From: Acidobacteriota bacterium | GTDB taxonomy: Bacteria; Acidobacteriota; Vicinamibacteria; Vicinamibacterales; UBA8438 | Assembly: GCA_009838525.1 (NCBI GenBank) | Contig: VXRJ01000028.1 | Location: 44,368 to 108,367 of the forward strand | Reading direction: 5' to 3' | Length of the DNA: 64,000 nucleotides | Shown here: positions 26,046-34,908 of the stretch, in pieces | Layout of the letters: the number at the start of each line of letters is the position of its first letter | Numbering within the stretch: the stretch's first letter is position 1 | The notes under the pieces: model-generated | What the model saw: the letters and a program-made list of their open reading frames with translations, nothing else | What the model was told of the DNA's origin: nothing | Databases searched by the model: none | Program-made: the position numbers and the translations under genes

Positions 26046-27290
26046 ATGGACGGATTCGACTGTTCCCCTGACCGTCCAGCCACCTGCGATGGCGTCGATC
26101 TGGCGGCCGTGGCTGCCGCCGAAGGCACACCGCTCTACGTCTACAGCGCGGCCGGCATCGTCGCGCGCTACCGGGCCCTCGACGCCGCGCTCGGCGAGTG
26201 GCCGCATCGGATCCACTTCGCGATGAAGGCGAACTCGACGCTCGGGGTCGTCCGGTTGCTGCATGCGGCGGGAAGCTCGTTCGATGCCAATTCGGGAGGC
26301 GAAATAGGCGTGGCGTTGCGCGCGGGGGCGCCGCCGGACGCGATCGTCTTCACGGGCGTCGGCAAGACGGAGGCGGAGCTGACCGATGCGGTGCGCCTCG
26401 GCATCGGCACGATCAACGCGGAGTCGGCCGGGGAGCTGGACCGGATCGGACGCATTGCCGCGTCGCGGGGCGTGCGGGCGCGCGTCGCCCTGCGCGTGAA
26501 CCCGGACATCGAGGCCGATACCCACCCGGGCATCGCGACCGGCGGCCGGGCCCACAAGTTCGGGGTGCCGATGGGCGACGCCCGCGATATCGCGCGCGAG
26601 GCGTCGACGCACGAAGGGCTGGAACTGGTCGGCATCCACGCGCATGTCGGATCGCAGATCACCGACCTCGATTCGCTGGGCCGGACCGCGGCAGCGGTCG
26701 CGCGGCTCGCGCACCGGCTGCAGGAAGACGGCGTTCCGCTCGCGCATGTCGATCTGGGCGGCGGACTGGGGATCGCCTACGACGCGGCCGAGGCGCCGTC
26801 GGTCGACGCCTACGCGCGACTGCTGGTCGATGCGGTCCGGCCAACCGGGCTGACCCTGCTCGTCGAGCCGGGCCGCTGGATCGTCGGTCCGACCGGCGCA
26901 CTCATCGCCACCGTGGTCGACGTCAAGCCGCAGGCGGACGGACGTCACTTCGTCGTGCTCGACGCGGGCATGAGCGAGCTGCTCCGCCCGGCGTTGTACG
27001 GCTCGGCGCACCGACTGCACCTGCTGCAGCCGCGCGACGGCTCACCCGTCACCTGCGATGTCGTCGGACCGATATGCGAGACGACGGATGTGGTCGGCCT
27101 CGGTCAGAGGATGCCGTTGCCGCGGGTGGGCGACCGGATCCTGGTGCGCGACGCCGGCGCCTACGGGGTGGCGATGGCCTCGAACTACAATCGCCATCCC
27201 CTGCCGGCCGAGGCGCTGATCGCGGACGGAGCGTGGACACTGATTCGCCGCCGGCAGTCCGTCGACGAAATGATGGCGTCGGAGCTGTGA
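26046..27290 (+). CDS. lysA: Diaminopimelate decarboxylase
   Basis: 414-residue PLP enzyme converting meso-DAP to L-lysine. FAMKANS carries the PLP Lys. HKFGVPMGDA, GIHAHVGSQI, HVDLGGGLGIAYD and LLVEPGRWIVGPTG are the PLP-phosphate and substrate motifs. GPICETTDVVG and GAYGVAMASNYN supply the intersubunit Cys/Tyr. An in-frame ATG at 25992 would translate the repeated leader motif, so 26046 is preferred. tmk follows 27 nt downstream. Confidence 0.93.
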   Translation: MDGFDCSPDRPATCDGVDLAAVAAAEGTPLYVYSAAGIVARYRALDAALGEWPHRIHFAMKANSTLGVVRLLHAAGSSFDANSGGEIGVALRAGAPPDAIVFTGVGKTEAELTDAVRLGIGTINAESAGELDRIGRIAASRGVRARVALRVNPDIEADTHPGIATGGRAHKFGVPMGDARDIAREASTHEGLELVGIHAHVGSQITDLDSLGRTAAAVARLAHRLQEDGVPLAHVDLGGGLGIAYDAAEAPSVDAYARLLVDAVRPTGLTLLVEPGRWIVGPTGALIATVVDVKPQADGRHFVVLDAGMSELLRPALYGSAHRLHLLQPRDGSPVTCDVVGPICETTDVVGLGQRMPLPRVGDRILVRDAGAYGVAMASNYNRHPLPAEALIADGAWTLIRRRQSVDEMMASEL

Positions 27291-27317
27291 CGGCGCCGGG
27301 AACGGAGCGCGACAACG

Positions 27318-27905
27318 ATGCTCGTAGCGATCGAGGGGCTTGATCAGAGCGGCAAGGAGACGCAGGCGCGCGAGTTGCGCGACCGGCTGCGGGCGGCCGG
27401 CTACCGGTCGCGCGTGGTGTCGTTTCCCGACTACGGAACGTCGATTGGCGAGGAGATTGCCCGCGCGCTGCAGGGCGAGCGGGAGTACGGCCCGGAAACG
27501 ATGCAACTGCTGTATGTAGCGAATCGCTTCGAGCGGAAGGCCGACATCGACCGGTGGCAGGCGGGGGGGCTCATCGTCCTGTTCGATCGGTATGTCGCCT
27601 CCGCCGTCGCCTACGGCGAAGCGCATGGCCTCGACCCGGCGTGGCTCGAGAACCTGCAGATCTACCTGCCGCAGCCGGATCTGACGTTCTTCCTCGACAT
27701 CGCGCCGGAGACCGCGATGGCCCGCAAGGCGGTGGGACGCGACCGCTACGAGCGCGATCTCGCGCTCCTCGCGCGCGTCCGGGTCAGCTATCAGCGCCTT
27801 GCCGCGCAATCCGGCTGGATCCGGATCGACGGCGAACAGTCGCCCGACGACGTTGCCACCGCCCTCGCCACGGCGCTCGAGCCGCGCCTGCCGGCGCTAC
27901 CCTAG
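27318..27905 (+). CDS. tmk: Thymidylate kinase
   Basis: 195-residue cytoplasmic kinase making dTDP from dTMP. The P-loop is EGLDQSGKETQA (residues 6-17), followed by FPDYGTSIGEEI and LYVANRFERKADI. The DR motif sits in VLFDRYVASAVAYGEAHGL and the lid region in RKAVGRDRYERDL. The EGLDQSGKE version of the P-loop is a known variant of the usual EGxDGxGK. It is likely co-transcribed with lysA. Confidence 0.9.
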   Translation: MLVAIEGLDQSGKETQARELRDRLRAAGYRSRVVSFPDYGTSIGEEIARALQGEREYGPETMQLLYVANRFERKADIDRWQAGGLIVLFDRYVASAVAYGEAHGLDPAWLENLQIYLPQPDLTFFLDIAPETAMARKAVGRDRYERDLALLARVRVSYQRLAAQSGWIRIDGEQSPDDVATALATALEPRLPALP

Positions 27906-27968
27906 CGGTCCGAGGTGAGCCCCGCACTACATTCGGGCGGTGCATGCCGGCTGAACGGGGTGCCTCGT

Positions 27969-28304
27969 CTACCCGATGATCTCGATCAGGCCCTCGACAA
28001 TGACGGCCAGCTCCTCCTCGGATGCCCGCCCGAGGCGTCGACCGAGGCGCTCGGTCGAGAGCGTTCGGATCTGGCTGATCTTGACCCACGAACGCTTGGG
28101 GAGCCTTGATGCACGGAGCCGCAGGGTCAGAGGGAAGCCTGCGCGCGGTTCCTGACTGGTCAGGGCCGCGGCGATTACCGTGCCCGATCGCTCGTTGAAG
28201 ATATCGTGGCTGAGGACGACGACAGGACGCTGGCCGGCCTGTTCGTGGCCTCGAACCGGGTTCAGATTCGCCCAGCGGACGTCGCCCCTCAGTATTCGGG
28301 CCAC
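27969..28304 (-). CDS. mazF: MazF/PemK-family endoribonuclease toxin
   Basis: 111 residues with the MazF core: GDVRWANLNPVRGHEQAGQR, PVVVLSHDIFNE, GTVIAAALTSQ and WVKISQIRTLSTERLGRRLG. The conserved Arg near the N-terminal loop and the Thr/Ser of the ALTSQ strand, thought to be catalytic in the family, are present. The start overlaps the end of the antitoxin gene by 16 nt, the standard toxin-antitoxin layout. Expected to cleave mRNA when the antitoxin is degraded. Confidence 0.88.
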   Translation of the reverse strand: MARILRGDVRWANLNPVRGHEQAGQRPVVVLSHDIFNERSGTVIAAALTSQEPRAGFPLTLRLRASRLPKRSWVKISQIRTLSTERLGRRLGRASEEELAVIVEGLIEIIG

Positions 28305-28525
28305 GACTCACCTGCGATGCCTTCGTCCGCAAGAAGCTGTTCGTGGGTCGGATCCAGCTTGTCGCATTCCGTCGCCAGGCGAGTGCGGGCGAGTCGGCCG
28401 AGTTTCTCCGCCAGGGCTGATTCCACTGCCTGGCTGCGGTTTCTGAACATCCCTCCTGACACGAGCGTGTCCATCTGGTTGAGCAACCGGGCGTCCAGGG
28501 TGACGGCGACCTTGGCTTTTGGCAT
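28289..28525 (-). CDS. Ribbon-helix-helix antitoxin paired with MazF
   Basis: 78 residues. VAVTLDARLLNQMDTLVSGG is the ribbon plus first helix, and RNRSQAVESALAEKLGRLAR the second helix of a CopG/MazE-type RHH DNA-binding domain. The acidic tail (ECDKLDPTHEQLLADEGIAG) would wrap the toxin. ATG 28525 is chosen; starting at 28552 would place the codon inside the palindromic operator. It is read with comF immediately upstream on the same strand. Confidence 0.82.
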   Translation of the reverse strand: MPKAKVAVTLDARLLNQMDTLVSGGMFRNRSQAVESALAEKLGRLARTRLATECDKLDPTHEQLLADEGIAGESWPEY

Positions 28526-28535
28526 CGTCGCAAGA

Positions 28536-28554
28536 GTATGATGTTTCATCATAC
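28536..28554 (-). promoter_or_regulatory. 19-bp palindromic operator of the MazF module
   Basis: GTATGATG-TTT-CATCATAC has perfect 8-bp arms. It contains TATGAT on both strands, overlaps the last codons of comF and sits 11 nt before the antitoxin start. Autorepression by the RHH antitoxin is the expected role. Confidence 0.65.
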
Positions 28555-29334
28555 CATCAGGCGCTGCGTTTCGGACCGGCACGTTTCGGCGGGGCGCTGG
28601 CGGACGCCGCGCTGGGGCGCAAGGGCCACGCCGAGCACGCGCACGTCGGCGGCGCCTGCCTCTCGCAGCAGGGTGGCGCACGCCTCCACCGTTGCTCCGG
28701 TCGTAATCACATCGTCGACCAGCAGGAGCCTCTGTCCCCGGACCGCCGAGGGCGCGCGGCCGGCGTAGCGGCGCACGAGCCTGAACGCGCCACGAACCGC
28801 CCGGAGACGGACGCTGCGCGGGAGTTCCATCTGCGGACGGGTGTGATGCGCCCGGCGGATCGGCCGGATGACGGGGCGGCCGAGTCGGCGGGCGATGTCG
28901 TCCGCCTGGTTGAAGCCGCGCCGCCAGCGCCGGAGCGGGTGGAGAGGCACCGGAACAACGGCGTCGGCGGCGCGCAGCCAGTCGTCCGCCGCCTCGCGGA
29001 GCATCGCGGCAAGGGGTTGGGCGAGCGAGCGGCGCCCACCGTACTTGAGCGCGTGGATCATCGTCCGGAGCGGCCCGTCATGCAGGCCGGCGGCACGGCG
29101 CGGGGTGAACGGTCCACCGCCCCGCCGGCAGGTGCGACAGGTCGCGGCGCCGTCGCCCTCCCCACCGAGGTCGGCCGCGCTCACCGGCAGGCCGCAACGG
29201 CCGCAGACGGGCGGCGAGAGACGCGGGATCTGCCGCAGGCAGGCGGCGCAGACGACACCGCGCGTCGGTGAGTCGAGCGCCCGCTCGCAGGCAATGCAGC
29301 GCGACGCCCAGACAACCGCGAGGATGGCGTCGAG
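28549..29334 (-). CDS. comF: ComF-family amidophosphoribosyltransferase-like protein (start uncertain)
   Basis: The core fits ComF. An N-terminal double zinc ribbon (RCIACERAL, CAACLRQI, CGRCGLP, CRTCRRGGG) precedes HALKYGGRRSLAQPLA, a VVPVPLHPLRRWRRGFNQAD block and the PRPP-binding loop LLLVDDVITTGATV. ComF proteins help DNA uptake during transformation; dprA is present elsewhere in the window. No ATG/GTG/TTG lies where the domain begins (about 29334). The options are GTG 29184, which loses part of the zinc ribbon, or ATG 29619, which overlaps rsfS by 190 nt. An 18-bp tandem repeat occupies the expected start region. Confidence 0.78.
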   Translation of the reverse strand, partial: LDAILAVVWASRCIACERALDSPTRGVVCAACLRQIPRLSPPVCGRCGLPVSAADLGGEGDGAATCRTCRRGGGPFTPRRAAGLHDGPLRTMIHALKYGGRRSLAQPLAAMLREAADDWLRAADAVVPVPLHPLRRWRRGFNQADDIARRLGRPVIRPIRRAHHTRPQMELPRSVRLRAVRGAFRLVRRYAGRAPSAVRGQRLLLVDDVITTGATVEACATLLREAGAADVRVLGVALAPQRGVRQRPAETCRSETQRLMV

Positions 29335-29339
29335 TGAGC

Positions 29340-29389
29340 TACGGACGTCGAGTCCGCAACGGACGTCGAGTCCGTAACGGACGTCGAGC
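29340..29389. repeat. 18-bp tandem repeat, nearly three units
   Basis: Units read GGACGTCGAGTCCGCAAC and GGACGTCGAGTCCGTAAC, then a partial GGACGTCGAGCC; a degenerate unit continues to the left. In the comF frame the units encode repeated LDVR(Y/C)G. The repeat lies between rsfS and comF, just where a start site is expected. Confidence 0.7.
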
Positions 29390-29428
29390 CGGCGCCGCGG
29401 GTAGGGCCGCCGGCCGGGCGGCGACGGT

Positions 29429-29871
29429 TCAGCCGCCGCCTGCGACGCTGTCGTCGTCGTCGGTGGACGGTTCGCCGAGTGCGGAGCTTTCTTCGACGGC
29501 AGCGCTGTCGAGACCGGTTTCCGGAACGGCGATGCGGCCGGCGTTGCCCCAGAGCCGCTCGAGACCGTAGACGTTGCGGGTTTCGACCGTGAAGATGTGG
29601 ACAAGGAGATCGAAACCATCGATCAGCACCCACTCGGCATGGTCGTAGCCTTCGACATGGTTCGGTCGCGCGCCTATTGCCCGCAGCCGCTCGTTGACGG
29701 CGTCGGCGATCGCCTGCACCTGACGCGTCGTCCGCCCCGATCCGACGACGAAGAAGTCGGTGAATGCGCCCGCCTCGCGGAGATCGAGCAGAACGATGTC
29801 GAGCGCCTTCTTGTCGACCATCGCCGCAACCGCTTCACGAACCGCGTCCGGCAGGCGGGACAACCGGGTCA

Positions 29872-29875
<4 letters not shown>
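29429..29875 (-). CDS. rsfS: Ribosomal silencing factor RsfS
   Basis: 148 residues. The RsfS core is intact: KKALDIVLLDLREAGAFTDF, FVVGSGRTTRQVQAIADAV, HVEGYDHAEWVLIDGFDLLV and HIFTVETRNVYGLERLW. It binds ribosomal protein uL14 and blocks subunit joining in starvation (family knowledge). The acidic tail (STDDDDS) is an extension beyond the usual length. The start overlaps the nadD stop by 4 nt. Confidence 0.92.
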
Positions 29876-31700
<1,825 letters not shown>

Positions 31701-31964
31701 TCACGAGGCGTCCAGCGGGAGGACGCTGATGATACGTCCTCGGGAGCCGTGATCCTCGAAGCGAACCCGTCCGCCGACCATCGCGAAGAGCGTGTCGTCC
31801 TTGCCGAGGCCGACATTACGGCCCGGACGGAAGCGCCGGCCGCGCTGGCGGACGAGGATGGCGCCGCCCGGCACGACATTCCCGTCGAACCGCTTGACGC
31901 CGAGCCGTTGCGCCTGACTGTCGCGGCCGTTCCGTGAACTGCCCTGACCCTTCTTGTGCGCCAT
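31701..31964 (-). CDS. rpmA: 50S ribosomal protein L27 (bL27)
   Basis: 87 residues, the normal length. [20 protein letters not shown] and [20 protein letters not shown] are canonical, as are [14 protein letters not shown] and [10 protein letters not shown]. The N-terminus starts directly with MAHKKG, without the cleaved leader of some Firmicutes. It sits 43 nt after rplU and 60 nt before obgE. Confidence 0.97.
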   Translation of the reverse strand: MAHKKGQGSSRNGRDSQAQRLGVKRFDGNVVPGGAILVRQRGRRFRPGRNVGLGKDDTLFAMVGGRVRFEDHGSRGRIISVLPLDAS

Positions 31965-32007
31965 GATGATCTCGTCGCTGATGCGCGGTCCCGGTCCGTC
32001 GGGCCGG

Positions 32008-32322
32008 TTAGCGTGTCTCGATGCGCGTTATGCGGACGCGCGTCTGGGCCGTCCGGTGGCCGAGGGTCCGGCGCCACGCCTTGCGCCGGCGCTTGCGGAA
32101 AACCCGCAGCTTCGGACCACGCGTCTGGCTGTCGATTACACCGGTCACCGTTGCCTGGTCGATGTACGGCGTTCCCGCCGCGGTCGCGCCGTTTCCGTCG
32201 ACGAAGAGAACGCGATCGAAGGTGACGGTATCACCCACTTCGCGCGAGAGGTGGTCGATGGTGACGACCGCTCCCTCTTCGACCCGCAACTGCCGTCCGC
32301 CGCTCTCGATGATCGCGAACAT
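32008..32322 (-). CDS. rplU: 50S ribosomal protein L21 (bL21)
   Basis: 104 residues. [20 protein letters not shown] starts the canonical fold, [12 protein letters not shown] follows, and the C-terminal [20 protein letters not shown] is the rRNA-binding region. Behind a strong promoter and short hairpin leader, it opens the rplU-rpmA-obgE-nadD-rsfS-comF unit. Confidence 0.97.
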   Translation of the reverse strand: MFAIIESGGRQLRVEEGAVVTIDHLSREVGDTVTFDRVLFVDGNGATAAGTPYIDQATVTGVIDSQTRGPKLRVFRKRRRKAWRRTLGHRTAQTRVRITRIETR

Positions 32323-32334
32323 GTTCCCTGTTGC

Positions 32335-32352
32335 GCCGACTTCAGCGTCGGC
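32335..32352 (-). promoter_or_regulatory. Hairpin in the rplU leader
   Basis: GCCGAC-loop-GTCGGC (6-bp perfect stem, 6-nt loop) lies 13 nt before the rplU ATG, just upstream of the CAGGGA ribosome site. By position it could be an autogenous L21 control element. Confidence 0.4.
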
Positions 32353-32360
32353 AAACGGAA

Positions 32361-32390
32361 ATCATACCCCTGCCCGAAGCGGCCTGTAAA
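32361..32390 (-). promoter_or_regulatory. Sigma70-type promoter TTTACA-N18-TATGAT for rplU
   Basis: Read on the minus strand, TTTACA (32390-32385) and TATGAT (32366-32361) are 18 nt apart. The predicted start near 32354 gives a leader of about 30 nt. Confidence 0.6.
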
Positions 32391-32396
32391 GCGCGC

Positions 32397-33215
32397 CTAC
32401 TTCAGCATGATCCGCATTCCGCGGATGCTCTGATCGGCCAGGGCGCCGAGGAAGGAAGGGAGCAGACGGTCCATCAGCTCGAAGTACGACGAGAGCGCCG
32501 GCGTGTTCTGCGTACTCTCGTACAACACCTCTTCGCGGTGCCGCTCGGTGTAGAGCGTGATGCCCGTGCTGCCGTCGATGAAGATGAAGGTCGGACTCAG
32601 CACGAAGCCGCTCCGGTCGCGGTAGGTCCGGACCGGGACGACGCGCCGCCGCCCGAACTCGTCGTAGATTTCCCGTTCGCGCGTCACCATCCCGGAGCGC
32701 TGGTGCGGGGTGAAGTGGACGGTGCCGGTGACGATGAGCGGGTTCTGGTGCTCTTCCCCCAACTGCCGCCAGTAGCTGACGTTGGCGAAGATGTGCTCGA
32801 ACGACTCGAGGTCCTCTTCGCTCAACTCGGCTCGCTCGTCGTCGCTGAGCGGGAGATCGTCGGCGCCGCGCTGCACGTCGCCGTCACCGTTGCCGTTTCC
32901 GTTGCCATCTCCGTTGCCGTTGAACCCGCCGCCCTGCATCTCCGCGACGGCGAGCAGATCGAGCACCTCGGCGTCGATGACCTCGAGGCGCGATTCCGAG
33001 CGCAACTGGCTCCGGAGCAGCCGCGACGTTTCCAGGTTCGCGTCCACGTCCTCGCTGCCTCCCGCGAGGAAGCCGGCCACCAGGATCCGCTGGAAACGCC
33101 CGACATCCAGCTTCGGCTGGAGCGGGGTCTCAATCGGAACCTCGAAGTAGCTCGTGCAGGCCGTGGCGGAGAGCAGCAGGAACGCGCTACCGGTCGCCTT
33201 CCAGAATGCGGTCAT
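32397..33215 (-). CDS. Lipoprotein of unknown function with a hexanucleotide-repeat linker
   Basis: 272 residues. MTAFWKATGSAFLLLSATAC is a lipoprotein signal with lipobox SATAC. The start at 33215 is chosen on that basis and overlaps the TPR gene by 29 nt. A Gly/Asn/Asp linker (FNGNGDGNGNGNGDGD) is encoded by a CCGTTG-type hexamer repeat. The remaining sequence has strands such as NPLIVTGTVHFTP and GFVLSPTFIFIDGSTG and a VAGFLAGG motif near the N-terminus. This pattern suggests a periplasmic binding or assembly protein. The family is not recognised. Confidence 0.72.
   Translation of the reverse strand: MTAFWKATGSAFLLLSATACTSYFEVPIETPLQPKLDVGRFQRILVAGFLAGGSEDVDANLETSRLLRSQLRSESRLEVIDAEVLDLLAVAEMQGGGFNGNGDGNGNGNGDGDVQRGADDLPLSDDERAELSEEDLESFEHIFANVSYWRQLGEEHQNPLIVTGTVHFTPHQRSGMVTREREIYDEFGRRRVVPVRTYRDRSGFVLSPTFIFIDGSTGITLYTERHREEVLYESTQNTPALSSYFELMDRLLPSFLGALADQSIRGMRIMLK
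32881..32923. repeat. Degenerate hexanucleotide repeat (CCGTTG)n inside a lipoprotein gene
   Basis: About seven CCGTTG/CCGTTT/CCATCT units in a row. Unit gain or loss keeps the frame and would change the Gly-Asn linker length. Confidence 0.6.
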
Positions 33216-33531
33216 GGATTTCCCTGAAGAGATCGTAGTTCTGCTGGATGTTGATGTTGTCCGGCTCGAGATCGAGCGCTCTCTCGTACGCGTCGAGCGC
33301 CTCATCGAACTCTCCCTTCTGCTCATAGGCAATCCCGAGATTGTTCCACGCGGCGGCATAGCTCGGGTCGATGTCGGTCGCCCGCTTCCAGCGATACTCG
33401 GCCTCCTCCCAGAGGCCGGCCCGAGCGACCGCGATGCCGAACTCAACCTGCGCCGTGGCGTCGTCCCGTTCGTCCGCGATGGCGGCGGGAGTGAGCGCCA
33501 GCAATAGCGCGAGGGTGAGGAAGGCTTTCAT
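33187..33531 (-). CDS. Exported TPR-repeat protein
   Basis: 114 residues. The signal peptide (1-19, ending AAIAD) precedes three TPR-like units: VEFGIAVARAGLWEEAEYRW, AAWNNLGIAYEQKGEFDEAL and DAYERALDLEPDN. It is a small periplasmic adaptor, co-transcribed with the overlapping lipoprotein gene downstream, which it may bind. ATG 33531 is chosen because the signal peptide starts there. Confidence 0.8.
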   Translation of the reverse strand: MKAFLTLALLLALTPAAIADERDDATAQVEFGIAVARAGLWEEAEYRWKRATDIDPSYAAAWNNLGIAYEQKGEFDEALDAYERALDLEPDNINIQQNYDLFREIHDRILEGDR

Positions 33532-33588
33532 CGTTCCCAGCGCGTCGATTCTCACCAAGACACAGCCCCCGAACGAAGCGCCTGATCG

Positions 33589-33618
33589 AATATAGCGGCC
33601 TATCGCAGCCGGTTGCAA
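33589..33618 (-). promoter_or_regulatory. Sigma70-type promoter TTGCAA-N18-TATATT for the TPR/lipoprotein pair
   Basis: On the minus strand TTGCAA (33618-33613) and TATATT (33594-33589) are spaced by 18 nt, 58 nt before the TPR start. Confidence 0.5.
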
Positions 33619-33699
33619 GTAAAGTCGGCGTCCGGATCGCGGCGGGGGGCACGCCGCCGCGCTGACGTTCCGTCCTGGCAAGGATCTTGCACCGACGGA

Positions 33700-34854
33700 A
33701 TGGACATGACAAGGGGCGCCAACCTCGTCGCAACGGTCGTTCTGTCGCTCTTTCTGACGCGCACCCGTTTGCGCAAGGCCTTGCTGACGCACGCCACGGA
33801 GGACGGAAGCGCCGCGCTGTCGGGCGATCAGCGCCGTGGCGTCGATCTCGCCGGCCTCACCGAGCAACTGCCCAGGCTGCCAGGGCCACTGGCCAGGGAG
33901 CGGGAAGCCTGCCGAAAACAGGCGGTCCGGTTTCTCGAGACCGCGGCAGCGGGCGGCTTCGTGCCGGTCACGTGGGACGATCCGGCCTTTCCGGCGCATC
34001 TGACGGCACTCGAGGATCGGCCGGCGGTGCTCTGGTTGCGGGGCGACCGCTCCGCCCTGGATCGCCCCGCGGTCGCCATCGTCGGGTCGCGCAGGGCCTC
34101 CCCCTACGCGGTGCAGGTGGCGGAGCAACTGGCGGCTGAGGTCAGCCGCCATGGCGTGACGGTCGTCAGTGGTCTCGCCCGCGGCGTCGACGCGGCGGCC
34201 CACCGGGGAGCGCTCGCCGGCCCGGGCTCGACCGTGGCGGTGGTCGGCTCGGGCGTCGACGTCGTCTACCCGTCGGAGCACGCCGCCCTGGCCGACCGGA
34301 TCGCCGGCACGGCGGGAAGCGCCGTAGTCAGCGAACTGCCGCCGGGCACGCCGCCGCTACGGCATCACTTTCCGCGGCGGAACCGGTTGATAAGCGGAAT
34401 GTCACGCGGAGTCGTCATTGTCGAGGCGACATTCCGGAGCGGATCGCTCATCACGGCGCGTTGCGCGGCCGAACAGGGGCGCGACGTGATGGCGGTGCCG
34501 GGCAACGTGCTGAGCGGCCGGAGCCGCGGCGCCCACGCCCTGATCCGGGACGGCGCGAAGATCGTCGAGACGGCGGACGATATTCTTGAAGAATTGGGCA
34601 TGCCGGCGGTGGCCGCCGATGAGGCGCAGGCAGCGACACGGTCGGCGGAGGGACAACCGTTCGCTCGGGGACTGGACCCCGTCTTGGGCCGGATGGACCC
34701 GGGCGAGGCGTACTCCGTGGACGAGTTGGCGGAACAGAGCGGGATGGACGGCGTGGCGCTGCTTCGGAAGCTCACGGACCTCGAGATCGAGGGTCGCGTT
34801 CTTCGGGTCGCCAACGGCCGGTTCGTGCGGACACCCGACAGGATGCTAACGTAA
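33700..34854 (+). CDS. dprA: DNA-processing protein DprA
   Basis: 384 residues. Loads RecA onto incoming single-stranded DNA in transformation. The Rossmann-like core is complete: VAIVGSRRASPYAVQVAEQL, VVSGLARGVDAAAHRGAL, VAVVGSGVDVVYPSEH, FPRRNRLISGMS and VVEATFRSGSLITARCA. A small C-terminal winged-helix domain (YSVDELAEQSGMDGVALLRK) follows. The N-terminal 60 residues are a SAM-like helical region. With comF this argues for natural competence. It heads the dprA-topA-trmFO-xerC cluster. Confidence 0.92.
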   Translation: MDMTRGANLVATVVLSLFLTRTRLRKALLTHATEDGSAALSGDQRRGVDLAGLTEQLPRLPGPLAREREACRKQAVRFLETAAAGGFVPVTWDDPAFPAHLTALEDRPAVLWLRGDRSALDRPAVAIVGSRRASPYAVQVAEQLAAEVSRHGVTVVSGLARGVDAAAHRGALAGPGSTVAVVGSGVDVVYPSEHAALADRIAGTAGSAVVSELPPGTPPLRHHFPRRNRLISGMSRGVVIVEATFRSGSLITARCAAEQGRDVMAVPGNVLSGRSRGAHALIRDGAKIVETADDILEELGMPAVAADEAQAATRSAEGQPFARGLDPVLGRMDPGEAYSVDELAEQSGMDGVALLRKLTDLEIEGRVLRVANGRFVRTPDRMLT

Positions 34855-34908
34855 CGCCGGTTCGCGGCCGCCAGGTGGCTGGCCGGCCGCCGCCGTCACA
34901 GGAGGAGC

